DNA of 64,000 nt from Kaistella yonginensis (GTDB lineage Bacteria > Bacteroidota > Bacteroidia > Flavobacteriales > Weeksellaceae): positions 62,001 to 126,000 of the forward strand of contig NZ_JAUFQB010000022.1 in assembly GCF_030409525.1 (NCBI RefSeq), given 5' to 3'. The notes beneath the pieces were generated by a model, which saw only the letters and a list, made by a program, of their open reading frames with translations, ran no database searches and was not told where the DNA came from. The translations under genes and the position numbers were made by a program. Of the stretch, positions 1 to 8,365 are shown one piece after another; positions within the stretch are counted from its first letter, which is position 1, and each line of letters begins with the position of its first letter.

Positions 1-73
1 CTTGTGATTTCGATTCAAAGAAAAACAATAATAAAATGAGTACTGCAAATATATTTTTCATCTTCGATTTCAT
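1..73 (-). CDS. N-terminus of a secreted protein (partial, runs off left edge)
   Basis: Reading leftward from the ATG at 71-73 gives 24 residues before the window ends, with no stop. A second in-frame ATG at 59-61 is followed by Lys-Asn and a strongly hydrophobic stretch (IFAVLILLLFFF), ending in SKSQ. This is the shape of a signal peptide with the cleavage after Q that is common in Flavobacteriia. The frame starts 31 bases after the stop of the upstream ABC ATPase gene and lies on the same strand, so the two are probably cotranscribed. Nothing of the mature protein is visible, so no function can be given. Confidence 0.6.
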   Translation of the reverse strand, partial: MKSKMKNIFAVLILLLFFFESKSQ

Positions 74-104
74 AAACGACCGTACCTAAAAGTTTTATCC
101 TTTT

Positions 105-770
105 TTAAATGATCATTCCATCTTTCATAACCAACTTTCGATCGGTTGTGTCTGCCAGATACGTGTTGTGCGTTACGATTACAAAGGTTTGATGGTATTT
201 ATCTCGCAAATCAAAAAACAGTTGGTGCAAATCATCGGCGTTTTTCGAATCTAAATTTCCTGTTGGTTCATCGGCGAAAATAATTTTAGGTGAATTGATT
301 AACGCTCTGGCAACGGCGGTTCTTTGGGCTTCACCGCCCGACATCTCATTCGGTTTATGGTGAATTCGATGTGCGATATTCAAATCTTCAAAAAGTGAAT
401 AGGCTTTATCTATTGATTCTTTTTCGTTTTTTCCGGCAATTTTCGTGGGTAATAAAACATTCTCTAAGGCAGAAAATTCGGGCAAAAGTTGGTGAAACTG
501 AAATACAAATCCGATATTTTCATTGCGGAATCGAGATAATTGCCGATCGTTCATATGGACAAATGATTGCCCAGCCAATTCCAGAACGGTATTAAATTTC
601 TTTGGATGAGTGGGTTTATCTAAAGTTCCTAAGATTTGTAACAAAGTTGATTTCCCAGCACCGGATTCTCCGACAATAGAAACCACTTCACCTTCTTTGA
701 TGTGAATATCAACTCCTTTCAACACTTCTAAATCGCCATAGGATTTATGAATATTACGCGCTTTTATCAT
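105..770 (-). CDS. lolD: LolD-like ABC transporter ATP-binding protein
   Basis: This 221-residue protein is an ABC ATPase of the LolD/MacB class, which powers extraction of lipoproteins or other substrates from the inner membrane. It shows a Walker A motif GESGAGKST at residues 34-42, a Q-loop (FVFQFHQLLP), the signature MSGGEAQR, a Walker B IIFADEP followed by TGNLDS, and the H-loop VIVTHN. The length matches LolD (about 220-230 residues). The frame stays open upstream to 944, but homology begins at MIKARN, so the ATG at 768-770 is chosen. No membrane-spanning partner is adjacent. The next gene downstream encodes a secreted protein. Assignment to LolD rather than MacB or FtsE-like paralogues is by overall resemblance only. 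Confidence 0.85.
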   Translation of the reverse strand: MIKARNIHKSYGDLEVLKGVDIHIKEGEVVSIVGESGAGKSTLLQILGTLDKPTHPKKFNTVLELAGQSFVHMNDRQLSRFRNENIGFVFQFHQLLPEFSALENVLLPTKIAGKNEKESIDKAYSLFEDLNIAHRIHHKPNEMSGGEAQRTAVARALINSPKIIFADEPTGNLDSKNADDLHQLFFDLRDKYHQTFVIVTHNTYLADTTDRKLVMKDGMII

Positions 771-775
771 GGTTT

Positions 776-783
776 CAAAAATA
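776..783 (-). promoter_or_regulatory. Candidate -7 box upstream of lolD
   Basis: On the minus strand this reads TATTTTTG, a perfect match to the Bacteroidota -7 consensus TAnnTTTG. It ends only five bases before the lolD ATG, so transcription would start at or next to the start codon (a leaderless message). No good TTG -33 box is seen. Confidence 0.4.
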
Positions 784-830
784 GTGAATTGAATTTGATA
801 TTTGGGTAATATTTGCGAGTTTTTGCGCAA

Positions 831-942
831 GGGCGTAGTGCATTGTTGGAGTTCCTTTTTGTTTTTTCGCAGAAAAAACAAAAAGAACGACTGCACGTAG
901 ACCGACCCGAGAAGCTGCCAAGCGGTGGCGAGGGAGGCGCCC
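831..942. other. GC-rich foldable intergenic element
   Basis: This stretch is visibly richer in G+C than its surroundings and can fold into nested helices. An outer stem pairs GGGCG (831-835) with CGCCC (938-942). An inner stem pairs GTGCA (838-842) with TGCAC (892-896). A long hairpin pairs 851-867 with 873-888 (16 pairs, one bulged C, loop CGCAG). A small hairpin pairs GCCA (917-920) with TGGC (926-929). It lies between the terminator of the pdh genes and lolD. It may be an interspersed repeat or a structured RNA; strand and function are unknown, and no second copy was seen in this window. Confidence 0.4.
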
Positions 943-977
943 AAATAAAAATCCTTTCAAACTGAATTGAAAGGATT
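941..977 (-). terminator. Rho-independent terminator after pdhC
   Basis: An 11-bp perfect stem (950-960 with 967-977) with a six-base loop is followed on the minus strand by a T-rich run. It sits 25 bases past the pdhC stop codon. Confidence 0.8.
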
Positions 978-1001
978 CTATAAAAGTTTTTCCAGAAAAA
1001 C

Positions 1002-2654
1002 TTAGAGTAACAGGGTTAGAGGTTGCTCTAAATAGGTTCTTAATGTTTGCAAAAACTGCGCTCCGGTTGCACCATCAACTACTCTATGGTCACACGCCAT
1101 GGAAAGTTTCATAACATTTCCGACCACGATTTGAGCGTCTTTAACAACAGGTTTTTCAACGATTGCACCTACGGAAAGGATCGCCGAATTTGGTTGGTTA
1201 ATAATGGAGGTGAAGGTTTCAATACCGAACATGCCCAAATTAGAGATAGAGAAGGTTGAGCCTTCCATTTCATTGGCTTTTAGTCCTTTGGATTTTGCTC
1301 TTCCGGCCATGTCTTTTACGCTGGCAGAAATTTGATTGTAATTCATCTGGTCTGCGTTTTTCAATACAGGAACGACCAATCCATCAGGGATTGCAACAGC
1401 TACCCCGATATTGATGTTTCCGTGGTGAATAATTTTATCTGCTTTCCAGCTCGAGTTCACTTGCGGATGTTTTCTTAAAGCCATCGCCGTAGCTTTGATG
1501 ATCATATCATTGAATGAAATCTTGGTATCTGGCAGTGCATTGATTTCTTTTCTGGCTTGTATCGCCTTGTCCATATTGATTTCTACAATCAGATAATAAT
1601 GTGGCGCTGTGAATTTGCTTTCGGAAAGACGTTTGGCGATGATATTTCTTACTTGAGAATTAGGAGTTTCGGAATCTTCACCTTGTACAAAATTCATGGC
1701 CATTGTTGCTGGTGCAGCAACTGCTGGGGAGCTGGCAATTTTTTGTAGTGCTGGTGCTGCGGTAGTTGGTTGATAATTTTCGATGTCTTTTTTTACGATT
1801 CTGCCATTTTCGCCAGAACCTTGCAAGGAATGAATATCAATACCTTTGTCCTCTGCCATTTTCTTAGCCAAAGGAGAGATGGCTAATCTTTCGGTAGATG
1901 AATTTGCAACAGGTTGTTGTTCTTTATTTTCTGCAGCGGAAACATTCTCGGATGATTGTTCAGCAGTAGGTTTTGCAGCAGCTTTTTTTGTTCCTCCAGA
2001 AGTGAGACCAGAAACATCAGTTCCGGCAGGTCCTATAATGGCTAAGACGGTATCAACTGGACTAGCTTCTCCTTCGGAAACGCTAGTGTACAGCAAAGTT
2101 CCATTGACTTCTGATTCAAAATCCTGAACTGCTTTATCGGTTTCTATTTCTGCCAGAATATCGCCTTCTTTAATTTGATCACCTACTTTGAAATGCCATT
2201 TTGCTACTTTTCCTTCGGTCATGGTATCAGAAAGTCTCGGCATGGAAATTACTTCAACGCCCGCTGGAATTTCGGCATTTTCTGTACTTTCTTTTTCTCC
2301 TGCTTTGTTCGTTTCAATATCGGTTACTTTTCCTTCCGTTTTATGTTCTTCAGGAATGGTGTTTTCGGTTTTTGGGTCTGCAGAATTTCCTCCTTTTAGG
2401 GCTGAAATATCTTCGCCTTCTTTACCAATGATTGCTAGCACCGTGTCTACGGGCGAGGAACCACCTTCTTCTGTGCCAATATATAATAATGTTCCATTGA
2501 TTTCTGATTCAAAATCTTGTACGGCTTTATCAGTTTCGATCTCGGCCAAGATATCTCCTTCTTTTACTGTATTTCCTACTTTCTTGTGCCATTTCGCCAC
2601 TTTACCTTCCGTCATCGTATCAGAAAGACGGGGCATTGTTATTACTTCTGCCAT
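1002..2654 (-). CDS. pdhC: Pyruvate dehydrogenase E2, dihydrolipoamide acetyltransferase
   Basis: This 550-residue protein is the E2 core of a 2-oxoacid dehydrogenase complex, transferring acetyl groups from lipoamide to CoA. Two lipoyl domains are present (about 1-80 and 133-212), with the lipoylated lysine in ETDKA at K43 and K174. Each is followed by a flexible linker rich in Ala, Glu, Lys and Pro. A peripheral E1/E3-binding domain spans about 256-293 (RLAISPLAKKMAEDKG). The catalytic domain ends with DHRVVDG at about 522-528, which carries the active-site His. The gene follows pdhA in the same direction, 74 bases away, so both are likely one operon. The two lipoyl domains are nearly identical, suggesting recent internal duplication. 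No E1-beta or E3 gene is in the window. Confidence 0.95.
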   Translation of the reverse strand: MAEVITMPRLSDTMTEGKVAKWHKKVGNTVKEGDILAEIETDKAVQDFESEINGTLLYIGTEEGGSSPVDTVLAIIGKEGEDISALKGGNSADPKTENTIPEEHKTEGKVTDIETNKAGEKESTENAEIPAGVEVISMPRLSDTMTEGKVAKWHFKVGDQIKEGDILAEIETDKAVQDFESEVNGTLLYTSVSEGEASPVDTVLAIIGPAGTDVSGLTSGGTKKAAAKPTAEQSSENVSAAENKEQQPVANSSTERLAISPLAKKMAEDKGIDIHSLQGSGENGRIVKKDIENYQPTTAAPALQKIASSPAVAAPATMAMNFVQGEDSETPNSQVRNIIAKRLSESKFTAPHYYLIVEINMDKAIQARKEINALPDTKISFNDMIIKATAMALRKHPQVNSSWKADKIIHHGNINIGVAVAIPDGLVVPVLKNADQMNYNQISASVKDMAGRAKSKGLKANEMEGSTFSISNLGMFGIETFTSIINQPNSAILSVGAIVEKPVVKDAQIVVGNVMKLSMACDHRVVDGATGAQFLQTLRTYLEQPLTLLL

Positions 2655-2728
2655 AATATTCTGTTATTTTTTTGATTCAATAAATGAAATCTGACTTTAA
2701 GCAAAATCAGATTTCAGATGAATTATTT

Positions 2729-3733
2729 TTAGTTATTTTCTAATTTATTGATGAAAGGATAATCTTCCTGCGCATAGACATAGTCATATACTTTGTTCAA
2801 ATCTGGATACGGAGACTCTTCCATAAAGTCCACACATTCTTCTACGAACGCTCTAGATTTTTCGTCTAAGGCTACTAATTCATCTTCATTTGCCCATTGG
2901 TTATCCAGGATTCTTTGCTTTACAATTTCTATTGGGTCGCTTTTTTTATATTCTGCAACTTCATCTTTGCTTCTATACGGTTCGGCATCAGACATGGAGT
3001 GTCCTCTGTATCGATAGGTTCTGGCTTCGATGAAGGTTGGGCCGTCGCCTCTTCTTGCTCTTTCGATCGCTTCAAAAGCAACTTCAGCAACTTTTACAGG
3101 ATCCATAGCATCTACAGGTAGGCAAGGCATTTCATAACCCAATCCTAATTTATAAATATCTTCGTGGTTTGCGGTTCTTTTTACAGAAGTTCCCATGGCA
3201 TAGCCATTATTCTCTACAACAAATACAACAGGCAGCTTCCAGTTCATGGCCATATTAAAGGTTTCGTGTAGTGATCCTTGGCGAGAAGCACCATCTCCGA
3301 AGAAACAGATATTCACGGCATTTCTGTCGAAATATTTATCAGCAAACGCGATTCCGGCACCTAATGGAATTTGCCCACCTACAATACCGTGCCCACCATA
3401 GAAACGGTGTTCTTTACTGAAGATGTGCATAGAACCGCCCATTCCGCCAGAAGTTCCTGTGGCTTTACCACAAAGTTCGGCTAAAATTCTTTTTGGATCT
3501 ACACCCATTGCCATCGGATGAATATGACAACGGTAAGCGGTAATCATGCTGTCTTTCGATAAATCCATCGCATGGGCAAAACCTGCCGGAATTGCTTCCT
3601 GACCGTTATATAAATGTAAAAATCCTCTGATTTTTTGTTTTAGGTAAAGAGAACGGCATTTGTCTTCAAACCTTCTCCACATTGTCATTTCTTCATACCA
3701 CTTCAGGTAGACCTCTTTCGAAAATTCTTTCAT
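2729..3733 (-). CDS. pdhA: Pyruvate dehydrogenase E1 component, alpha subunit
   Basis: This 334-residue protein is the thiamine-diphosphate-binding alpha chain of pyruvate dehydrogenase E1, which decarboxylates pyruvate and passes the acetyl group to E2. The thiamine motif begins with GDGASRQG at 146-153 and ends with ENN at 174-176. The YRYRGHSMSD segment matches the conserved E1-alpha loop near the active site. The length is normal for the bacterial alpha subunit. It precedes pdhC, and the beta subunit must be encoded elsewhere, as is usual in flavobacteria. Branched-chain oxoacid dehydrogenase is the main alternative, but the GFAHAMDLSKDSM and GGMGGSMHIF segments favour pyruvate dehydrogenase. 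Confidence 0.93.
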   Translation of the reverse strand: MKEFSKEVYLKWYEEMTMWRRFEDKCRSLYLKQKIRGFLHLYNGQEAIPAGFAHAMDLSKDSMITAYRCHIHPMAMGVDPKRILAELCGKATGTSGGMGGSMHIFSKEHRFYGGHGIVGGQIPLGAGIAFADKYFDRNAVNICFFGDGASRQGSLHETFNMAMNWKLPVVFVVENNGYAMGTSVKRTANHEDIYKLGLGYEMPCLPVDAMDPVKVAEVAFEAIERARRGDGPTFIEARTYRYRGHSMSDAEPYRSKDEVAEYKKSDPIEIVKQRILDNQWANEDELVALDEKSRAFVEECVDFMEESPYPDLNKVYDYVYAQEDYPFINKLENN

Positions 3734-3800
3734 GTGTTAACTATTGCTTTTTAATAACAGCATGCAACCGAACGGTTTCATGTTCATTGTAAATATTTAG

Positions 3801-3808
3801 CAAAAATA
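3801..3808 (-). promoter_or_regulatory. Candidate -7 box for pdhA-pdhC
   Basis: The minus strand reads TATTTTTG followed by C, matching TAnnTTTG. It lies 67 bases upstream of the pdhA ATG, leaving a leader of about 60 bases. No clear TTG is found at the usual -33 distance. Confidence 0.45.
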
Positions 3809-3875
3809 ATAAAAATCTTTGTCTTTATTGCTAGCATAAGAAAACAAAGTTCTGATATTAGTCATTTAAAAATAT

Positions 3876-3883
3876 TACTTTTG
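3876..3883 (+). promoter_or_regulatory. Candidate -7 box for the PAP2-like operon
   Basis: TACTTTTG matches TAnnTTTG and ends 17 bases before the ATG of the PAP2-like gene. A clear TTG -33 box is not visible. Confidence 0.45.
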
Positions 3884-3900
3884 AAAGTATAAATTGATTT

Positions 3901-4500
3901 ATGCTAAAAAGCCCTTCGCCTACACTGATAAAAGTCTCTAAATACCTATCGGAAATTTTTAATCCCATGAATTCTTTAATCATCTATTTTATCGTCTTCA
4001 GCTCTGCAAACTTTTCAATTGAAGAATCCGTACGCCAGTTCTTACCATTATTACTCCTCACCATTATTCCTATTTCATTTTGGATTATATACCATGTAAA
4101 AACTAAAAAATATACTGATACTGATGTCTCTGACCGTAAACAGAGAAAGGGATTTTATTTTTTTATTGCAGCCTCTATTCTTACTTATTTAACATTTGTT
4201 TATTTACGATATGAAAGAACTGATTTTGTTTTGATTTTTCTCCTCATTTTATTAATCGCGATGCAAATCAGCAATTATTTTATTAAAAGTTCCATGCATA
4301 CTGCTCTTAACTTATTTGTAGCAGCATTGATGGTGACCATAAATCCGCTGTACGGACTTATTTGGTTAGGGATTACAATTGCTGTGGGATTCAGCCGCAT
4401 TGTTTTAAAAAGGCATACTCGGGCCGAAGTTCTCAGCGGTGCTGTTATCTCGAGTTTCGTTTCTTTTATTTATCTTTATACGCAGATCCAAACCCAATAA
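3901..4500 (+). CDS. PAP2-superfamily-like integral membrane protein
   Basis: This 199-residue protein has about five to six hydrophobic segments. It carries a degenerate PAP2 (acid phosphatase/lipid phosphatase) signature: SDRKQR in place of the first KX6RP motif, KSSMHTA where PSGH is expected, and SRIVLKRHTRAE corresponding to the SRX5HX3D motif, with Glu instead of the final Asp. Family members dephosphorylate lipid phosphates such as undecaprenyl pyrophosphate or phosphatidylglycerophosphate. The altered motifs leave catalytic activity uncertain. The gene ends six bases before the BlaI-like regulator, so the two form an operon. The His residues of both catalytic motifs are kept, which supports the family call. 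Confidence 0.7.
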   Translation: MLKSPSPTLIKVSKYLSEIFNPMNSLIIYFIVFSSANFSIEESVRQFLPLLLLTIIPISFWIIYHVKTKKYTDTDVSDRKQRKGFYFFIAASILTYLTFVYLRYERTDFVLIFLLILLIAMQISNYFIKSSMHTALNLFVAALMVTINPLYGLIWLGITIAVGFSRIVLKRHTRAEVLSGAVISSFVSFIYLYTQIQTQ

Positions 4501-4506
4501 TACATT

Positions 4507-5004
4507 ATGAAAATAAGTCAACTGACTCCAAGCGAAGAATTATTAATGAATGTTTTGTGGCGGCTCGATTCGGCATATATGCGAGAAATCATCGCGCAAT
4601 ATCCCGAACCGAAGCCTCATCCCAATACGATTTCCACCTTTTTGAAAATTTTGGTTGAAAAAGAATTTCTGAGCACCCATAAAGACGGCCGGGTTTTTCA
4701 ATATACCGTAGCCATTCCGTTTGATGATTACAGAATCTATTTATTGAAGCAGTTTTTGCAAGACTACTTTAATAATTCTTCTACACAACTCATCCAAATA
4801 TTGGCTGCAGAAAAGCTTTTAGATCATCAAAATCCTAAGCAGTTGTTTGAGATCAAATCATCGACAATTTCGCCACAAAGAAAAGAAGAAGACACTGACC
4901 TGACTGAATTTATCAACGAAATCATTTCGTTCAAGAGGAAGAAAAAAAAGAAAAAAAAGAAAAAAGGCGAAAAGAAAAAAAATAAAAAGAAAAAGAATTT
5001 GTAG
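4507..5004 (+). CDS. BlaI/MecI-family winged-helix repressor with polylysine tail
   Basis: This 165-residue protein begins with LTPSEELLMNVLW and continues through PHPNTISTFLKILVEKEFL and HKDGRVFQYTV. That is the winged-helix DNA-binding domain of the BlaI/MecI/CopY family, which represses targets until cleaved by a BlaR1/MecR1-type sensor protease. The dimerisation helix follows (about 80-115). The C-terminus is abnormal: residues 143-165 contain 17 lysines, nine in a row at 145-153, encoded by an A-rich tract. No BlaR1-like M56 peptidase gene is adjacent, which is unusual. Neighbours are the PAP2-like protein upstream and a DUF4153 membrane protein downstream. The family call is firm; target and signal are unknown. 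Confidence 0.8.
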   Translation: MKISQLTPSEELLMNVLWRLDSAYMREIIAQYPEPKPHPNTISTFLKILVEKEFLSTHKDGRVFQYTVAIPFDDYRIYLLKQFLQDYFNNSSTQLIQILAAEKLLDHQNPKQLFEIKSSTISPQRKEEDTDLTEFINEIISFKRKKKKKKKKKGEKKKNKKKKNL

Positions 5005-5052
5005 ACTGTTTCAAAAATGCGATTGTTCTTCATCACCTAATACCTACACCTA

Positions 5053-6831
5053 ATGATTAAAAAATTTAAAGAAATTTTCGGGAAAACCGAGGCGATTCTT
5101 GGCGCGTACCCTATGGTCCTAGTGATGGCTTTTCTGGCAGCGGTTTCCGCAATGTTTTATATCAATTATGATTACAACAGTCGTGAGTATTCCTTTTTTT
5201 ATGTGAAATTTGGTCTGGTAGCTGCTTTAGGAATATCGGTGATGTATGCGCTAAAGATGTTGGCACAAAGAATCGGAAAAGAAATACTGTTTCAATTGTT
5301 GGGTATTTTATTTTTGGTCTTTTTTTACTTTTTATTGCCGAAAACCGAAGAAAGATTTACGGAAGTTTACGCTTATATTATCTTTCCTACCTTTATTCTA
5401 TCCCACTTACTGGTTTCTTTTATCGCATTTATTAAAAAAAATAGCGAGATCAGTTTTTGGCATTACAACAAAAACTTATTCATCAATCTATTTCTGACGG
5501 TTGTCTTCACCGGAATTTTAACGGGCGGAATTATGCTTGCCATTGTAGCAGTCGATAATTTGTTTGATTTTAATTTTAATGGGCGTTATTATTCTTACAC
5601 CTTTAGCTTCCTATCCATTTTCGGTAGTACCTTTATTTTTCTTCTTTTCAATGAAGAAGGATTGCCTTATTTAGAAAAAAATGGTGAATATCCTGTGATT
5701 TTAAAGTTTTTCACGCAATATGTATTAGTTCCTCTATTACTGATCTATGCGGTCATTCTTTATTTTTATTCTGCTAAAATTCTGATCAATTGGGAATTGC
5801 CAAGAGGTTGGGTTTCTTATTTGATTCTTGCCTACTCCGTTGTTGGGATTCTCGCCATTCTCTTGGTTCATCCATTAAGGGAAGATTTTACAAAATCATG
5901 GGTTAAGATTTTTTCTAAAATTTTCTATTATACTTTGGCACCTTTAATCGTCCTATTATTTACAGCCATATTTACACGAATTTTAGAATACGGGTATACA
6001 GAACCTAGGTATTTCGTGCTGTTGCTGGCTCTTTGGCTTACAACGGTTGTTCTTTATTTTATTTTCAGCCGTAAACAAACCATCAGATTTGTACCAATTA
6101 GTTTATTCATATTTGGTTTATTTTCTTTGATTTTCCCTTATCTCAACGCTTTTTCTGTAGCCAAGAGAAGTCAGAAAAGTGAGCTGCTAAAAACTTTAAA
6201 AGATAATAAGGTATTGGCCAACGGCACTATTAATTTTGATAAACAAATTTCGAGCACCGCTGTTAATGATGTTTCTGACAAGTTTGCTTTTCTTGCGAAA
6301 AGAGAAGAAAACGACTTCTTGTTAAGTTTGCTGCCAATGACCCTTAGAAATGATTATGCTAAAGATCTGGCGGAAGGAAATATTTGGAGTTTTAACAGTA
6401 TACATTCTGAGTTTGAAAATGTAAAATATGATAATGACCATACAGCAGATTATCAAAGGATGCGGTTAAAATCAAAGACATTTGCCGCAGATATTTCACA
6501 ATATCGTTATTTAAGCAAGATCGATCGGTCGCATACCTCATTTCAATTTGAAAATAATACCTTTAAGGTTGAAGCTCCTGGAAGTATTTTAAGAAATAAT
6601 TTTACGGTTGAATTTAATGATGCCGAAATAAATTTATTACCAGAAATTATAGCATTATTTAAAAATACGTCTTCAATTGGAGATAAAACGGTGGATCATC
6701 TTGAGCTTACCAAAAAAATTGGCCCGTATGAGGTTAAAATTATATTTGATGCTGTTATTCGGATAAAAGCACCTGACCAAGTAGTAGAATACATTATCGA
6801 TTCCGAGTCTATCATTGTTTTAATTAAATAA
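5053..6831 (+). CDS. DUF4153-type polytopic membrane protein
   Basis: This 592-residue protein has an N-terminal half (about 20-390) of some ten to twelve hydrophobic segments and a soluble C-terminal domain of about 200 residues. The layout matches DUF4153 proteins of Bacteroidota, whose function is not known to me. It follows the BlaI-like repressor by 48 bases on the same strand, so it may be part of the same transcription unit or a target of that repressor (inference). The ATG at 5053 is preceded by no Shine-Dalgarno sequence, as elsewhere in the window. The gene converges on holB, and no clear terminator lies between them. Confidence 0.65.
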   Translation: MIKKFKEIFGKTEAILGAYPMVLVMAFLAAVSAMFYINYDYNSREYSFFYVKFGLVAALGISVMYALKMLAQRIGKEILFQLLGILFLVFFYFLLPKTEERFTEVYAYIIFPTFILSHLLVSFIAFIKKNSEISFWHYNKNLFINLFLTVVFTGILTGGIMLAIVAVDNLFDFNFNGRYYSYTFSFLSIFGSTFIFLLFNEEGLPYLEKNGEYPVILKFFTQYVLVPLLLIYAVILYFYSAKILINWELPRGWVSYLILAYSVVGILAILLVHPLREDFTKSWVKIFSKIFYYTLAPLIVLLFTAIFTRILEYGYTEPRYFVLLLALWLTTVVLYFIFSRKQTIRFVPISLFIFGLFSLIFPYLNAFSVAKRSQKSELLKTLKDNKVLANGTINFDKQISSTAVNDVSDKFAFLAKREENDFLLSLLPMTLRNDYAKDLAEGNIWSFNSIHSEFENVKYDNDHTADYQRMRLKSKTFAADISQYRYLSKIDRSHTSFQFENNTFKVEAPGSILRNNFTVEFNDAEINLLPEIIALFKNTSSIGDKTVDHLELTKKIGPYEVKIIFDAVIRIKAPDQVVEYIIDSESIIVLIK

Positions 6832-6947
6832 ATCTAAACATTTATCATCTGCAGTAGATTTTCAAACCAATGCGATTTTCACAACTTTTTTATAAAATTT
6901 AATTAAAGGTGTTTTAAGTTGCAATGTAGAATTTAAAAAAACTTGTT

Positions 6948-8066
6948 TTAGGGCTTTTTATGAATATACCTCGAGAGTTTAATTCCTAAATCCGTCCAGA
7001 TGATTTTGGTGTTTCCGTTTCTTTCCAGGTGGTAATCTGCGGATGAAATTTCTTCTAAAATCGCCTCAATATTAGCTCCATGAATGAATCTAGAGAAGCT
7101 ATCCCATTTAAAACCATCGGTCTCTATTTTTTTATACACCAAACGATCGTTGCCATAATTTTGGAGTAAAGCCAATCGAAACATTTCCGAACAATATTCT
7201 AGAAAAGACAATTGTTTTTCTTTGTTCCAGCTGGCAATATTCCGACCCCAAAGAACGATATTCTTTAAAAACTCGGGTTTCTTTTTTACTTGAAAGGCCT
7301 CGCGAACCCACTTGATAAAATGCTCTTCAAATTCATTATTCCCATTTTCAGAATGCAACATTTTCTGAGCGGTATTCCAATTTCCTTGGGCTTGAAAAAC
7401 AATTTCTTGGGTCCTCTCGGAACTTACGCTCCCTTTTTTCTGTAAAATATGACCCAGGTCTTCTTCTTTGATGCTGGGGATTTCCACGATTTGCGTTCTC
7501 GACAATATGGTGGGAAGCATAAAATCTGTCGTTGAGGCGGTAAGAATAATGTAGGTGTTTTTTGGTGGCTCTTCCAAAAATTTCAAAAATTTATTAGCGG
7601 CCTCGGTATTCATTTTATCGGCTTGCCATACAATTAGAATTTTACTTCCACCTTCAAAACTCTTTAAAGCAAATTTCTTATTGATTTCATCAATTTCTTC
7701 GACGTAAATACTGAGCTGCTTATTTTCTGATTCTAAAATAGCGTTCCAATCTTCATTATTTGAATAGGGATTTTTTAACATCATTTCCCGAAATTCATCA
7801 AAAAACTGAGCGGATAAACCGTTTTTACTGGCTTTGAAAACAGGAAAACTGAAGTGCAAATCCAGATGATTAAGATGGTCTACTTTTGAGGAAGAATGTT
7901 CATTTTCTTTTCGTAAAATTTCTTTCGCAAAAGCCATTGCCAATGCCATGGTGCCATACCCGTCTTTACCAACAAATAATTGTGCGTGGCTTATGCGATT
8001 GCTGCTTATGCTGTCTTTCAGCAGGTTTTTCAGTTCATGATGACCTATAATTTGTTCCCAATTCAT
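6948..8066 (-). CDS. holB: DNA polymerase III delta-prime subunit
   Basis: This 372-residue protein is a clamp-loader subunit of the AAA+ fold. It opens with the typical WEQIIGHHELKNLL and SHAQLFVGKDGYG. The P-loop is degenerate: the usual GK(S/T) is GTM, so ATP binding is not expected, as in other delta-prime subunits. The zinc-binding cysteines found in the E. coli protein are absent; DLHFSFPV follows directly. Later motifs are KILIVWQADKMNTEAANKFL and LEEPPKNTYIILTA with the arginine-finger region LSRTQ. Delta-prime acts as the stator when the sliding clamp is opened and loaded. It stands alone, transcribed away from the outer-membrane protein gene at 8366. Confidence 0.9.
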   Translation of the reverse strand: MNWEQIIGHHELKNLLKDSISSNRISHAQLFVGKDGYGTMALAMAFAKEILRKENEHSSSKVDHLNHLDLHFSFPVFKASKNGLSAQFFDEFREMMLKNPYSNNEDWNAILESENKQLSIYVEEIDEINKKFALKSFEGGSKILIVWQADKMNTEAANKFLKFLEEPPKNTYIILTASTTDFMLPTILSRTQIVEIPSIKEEDLGHILQKKGSVSSERTQEIVFQAQGNWNTAQKMLHSENGNNEFEEHFIKWVREAFQVKKKPEFLKNIVLWGRNIASWNKEKQLSFLEYCSEMFRLALLQNYGNDRLVYKKIETDGFKWDSFSRFIHGANIEAILEEISSADYHLERNGNTKIIWTDLGIKLSRYIHKKP

Positions 8067-8070
8067 GCTT

Positions 8071-8078
8071 CAAAGATA
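8071..8078 (-). promoter_or_regulatory. Candidate -7 box upstream of holB
   Basis: The minus strand reads TATCTTTG, fitting TAnnTTTG, and ends four bases before the holB ATG (8064-8066). A leaderless or near-leaderless transcript would follow. No TTG -33 box is obvious. Confidence 0.35.
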
Positions 8079-8365
8079 AATGTTTTTGTTGGATGATTCG
8101 AAAGAAAAAAATGCTTATAATGTTAAAATTCGGTCGAAGGAAATCCAGCTCATTATTAAAATTTAAGTCCAATTAAAATGTAAGAATACGAAATGCTTTC
8201 TTGAAAATATTGAAATACGACTTCCGGTAAAATCCTTATAACATATGATTATTACCTCTGTTGTGATGAAAAAAATATTGAATAAGCTTAACAAACTTTA
8301 ACCAAACTTATTTTCACAGTTCAGTATTATTTAAGATATTTGCGCATTATTTTTAAAAATAGAGA

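Noticed and set aside
771-960. Open frame extending LolD upstream and an overlapping 61-codon frame on the minus strand
   Set aside because: The extension has no homology to ABC ATPases, crosses the GC-rich folded element and the pdhC terminator, and its coding character is explained by those structures.
2100-2654. DNA repeat in the 5' half of pdhC
   Set aside because: The repeat is the two lipoyl domains of one coding frame, a normal feature of E2 proteins, not a mobile or regulatory repeat.
2188-2694. 168-codon plus-strand frame opposite pdhC
   Set aside because: It is antisense to the E2 lipoyl domains and linker; its length follows from the repeated, biased codons of pdhC.
4827-5036. 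Minus-strand frame with a polyphenylalanine run
   Set aside because: It is the reverse complement of the lysine-rich tail of the BlaI-like gene.
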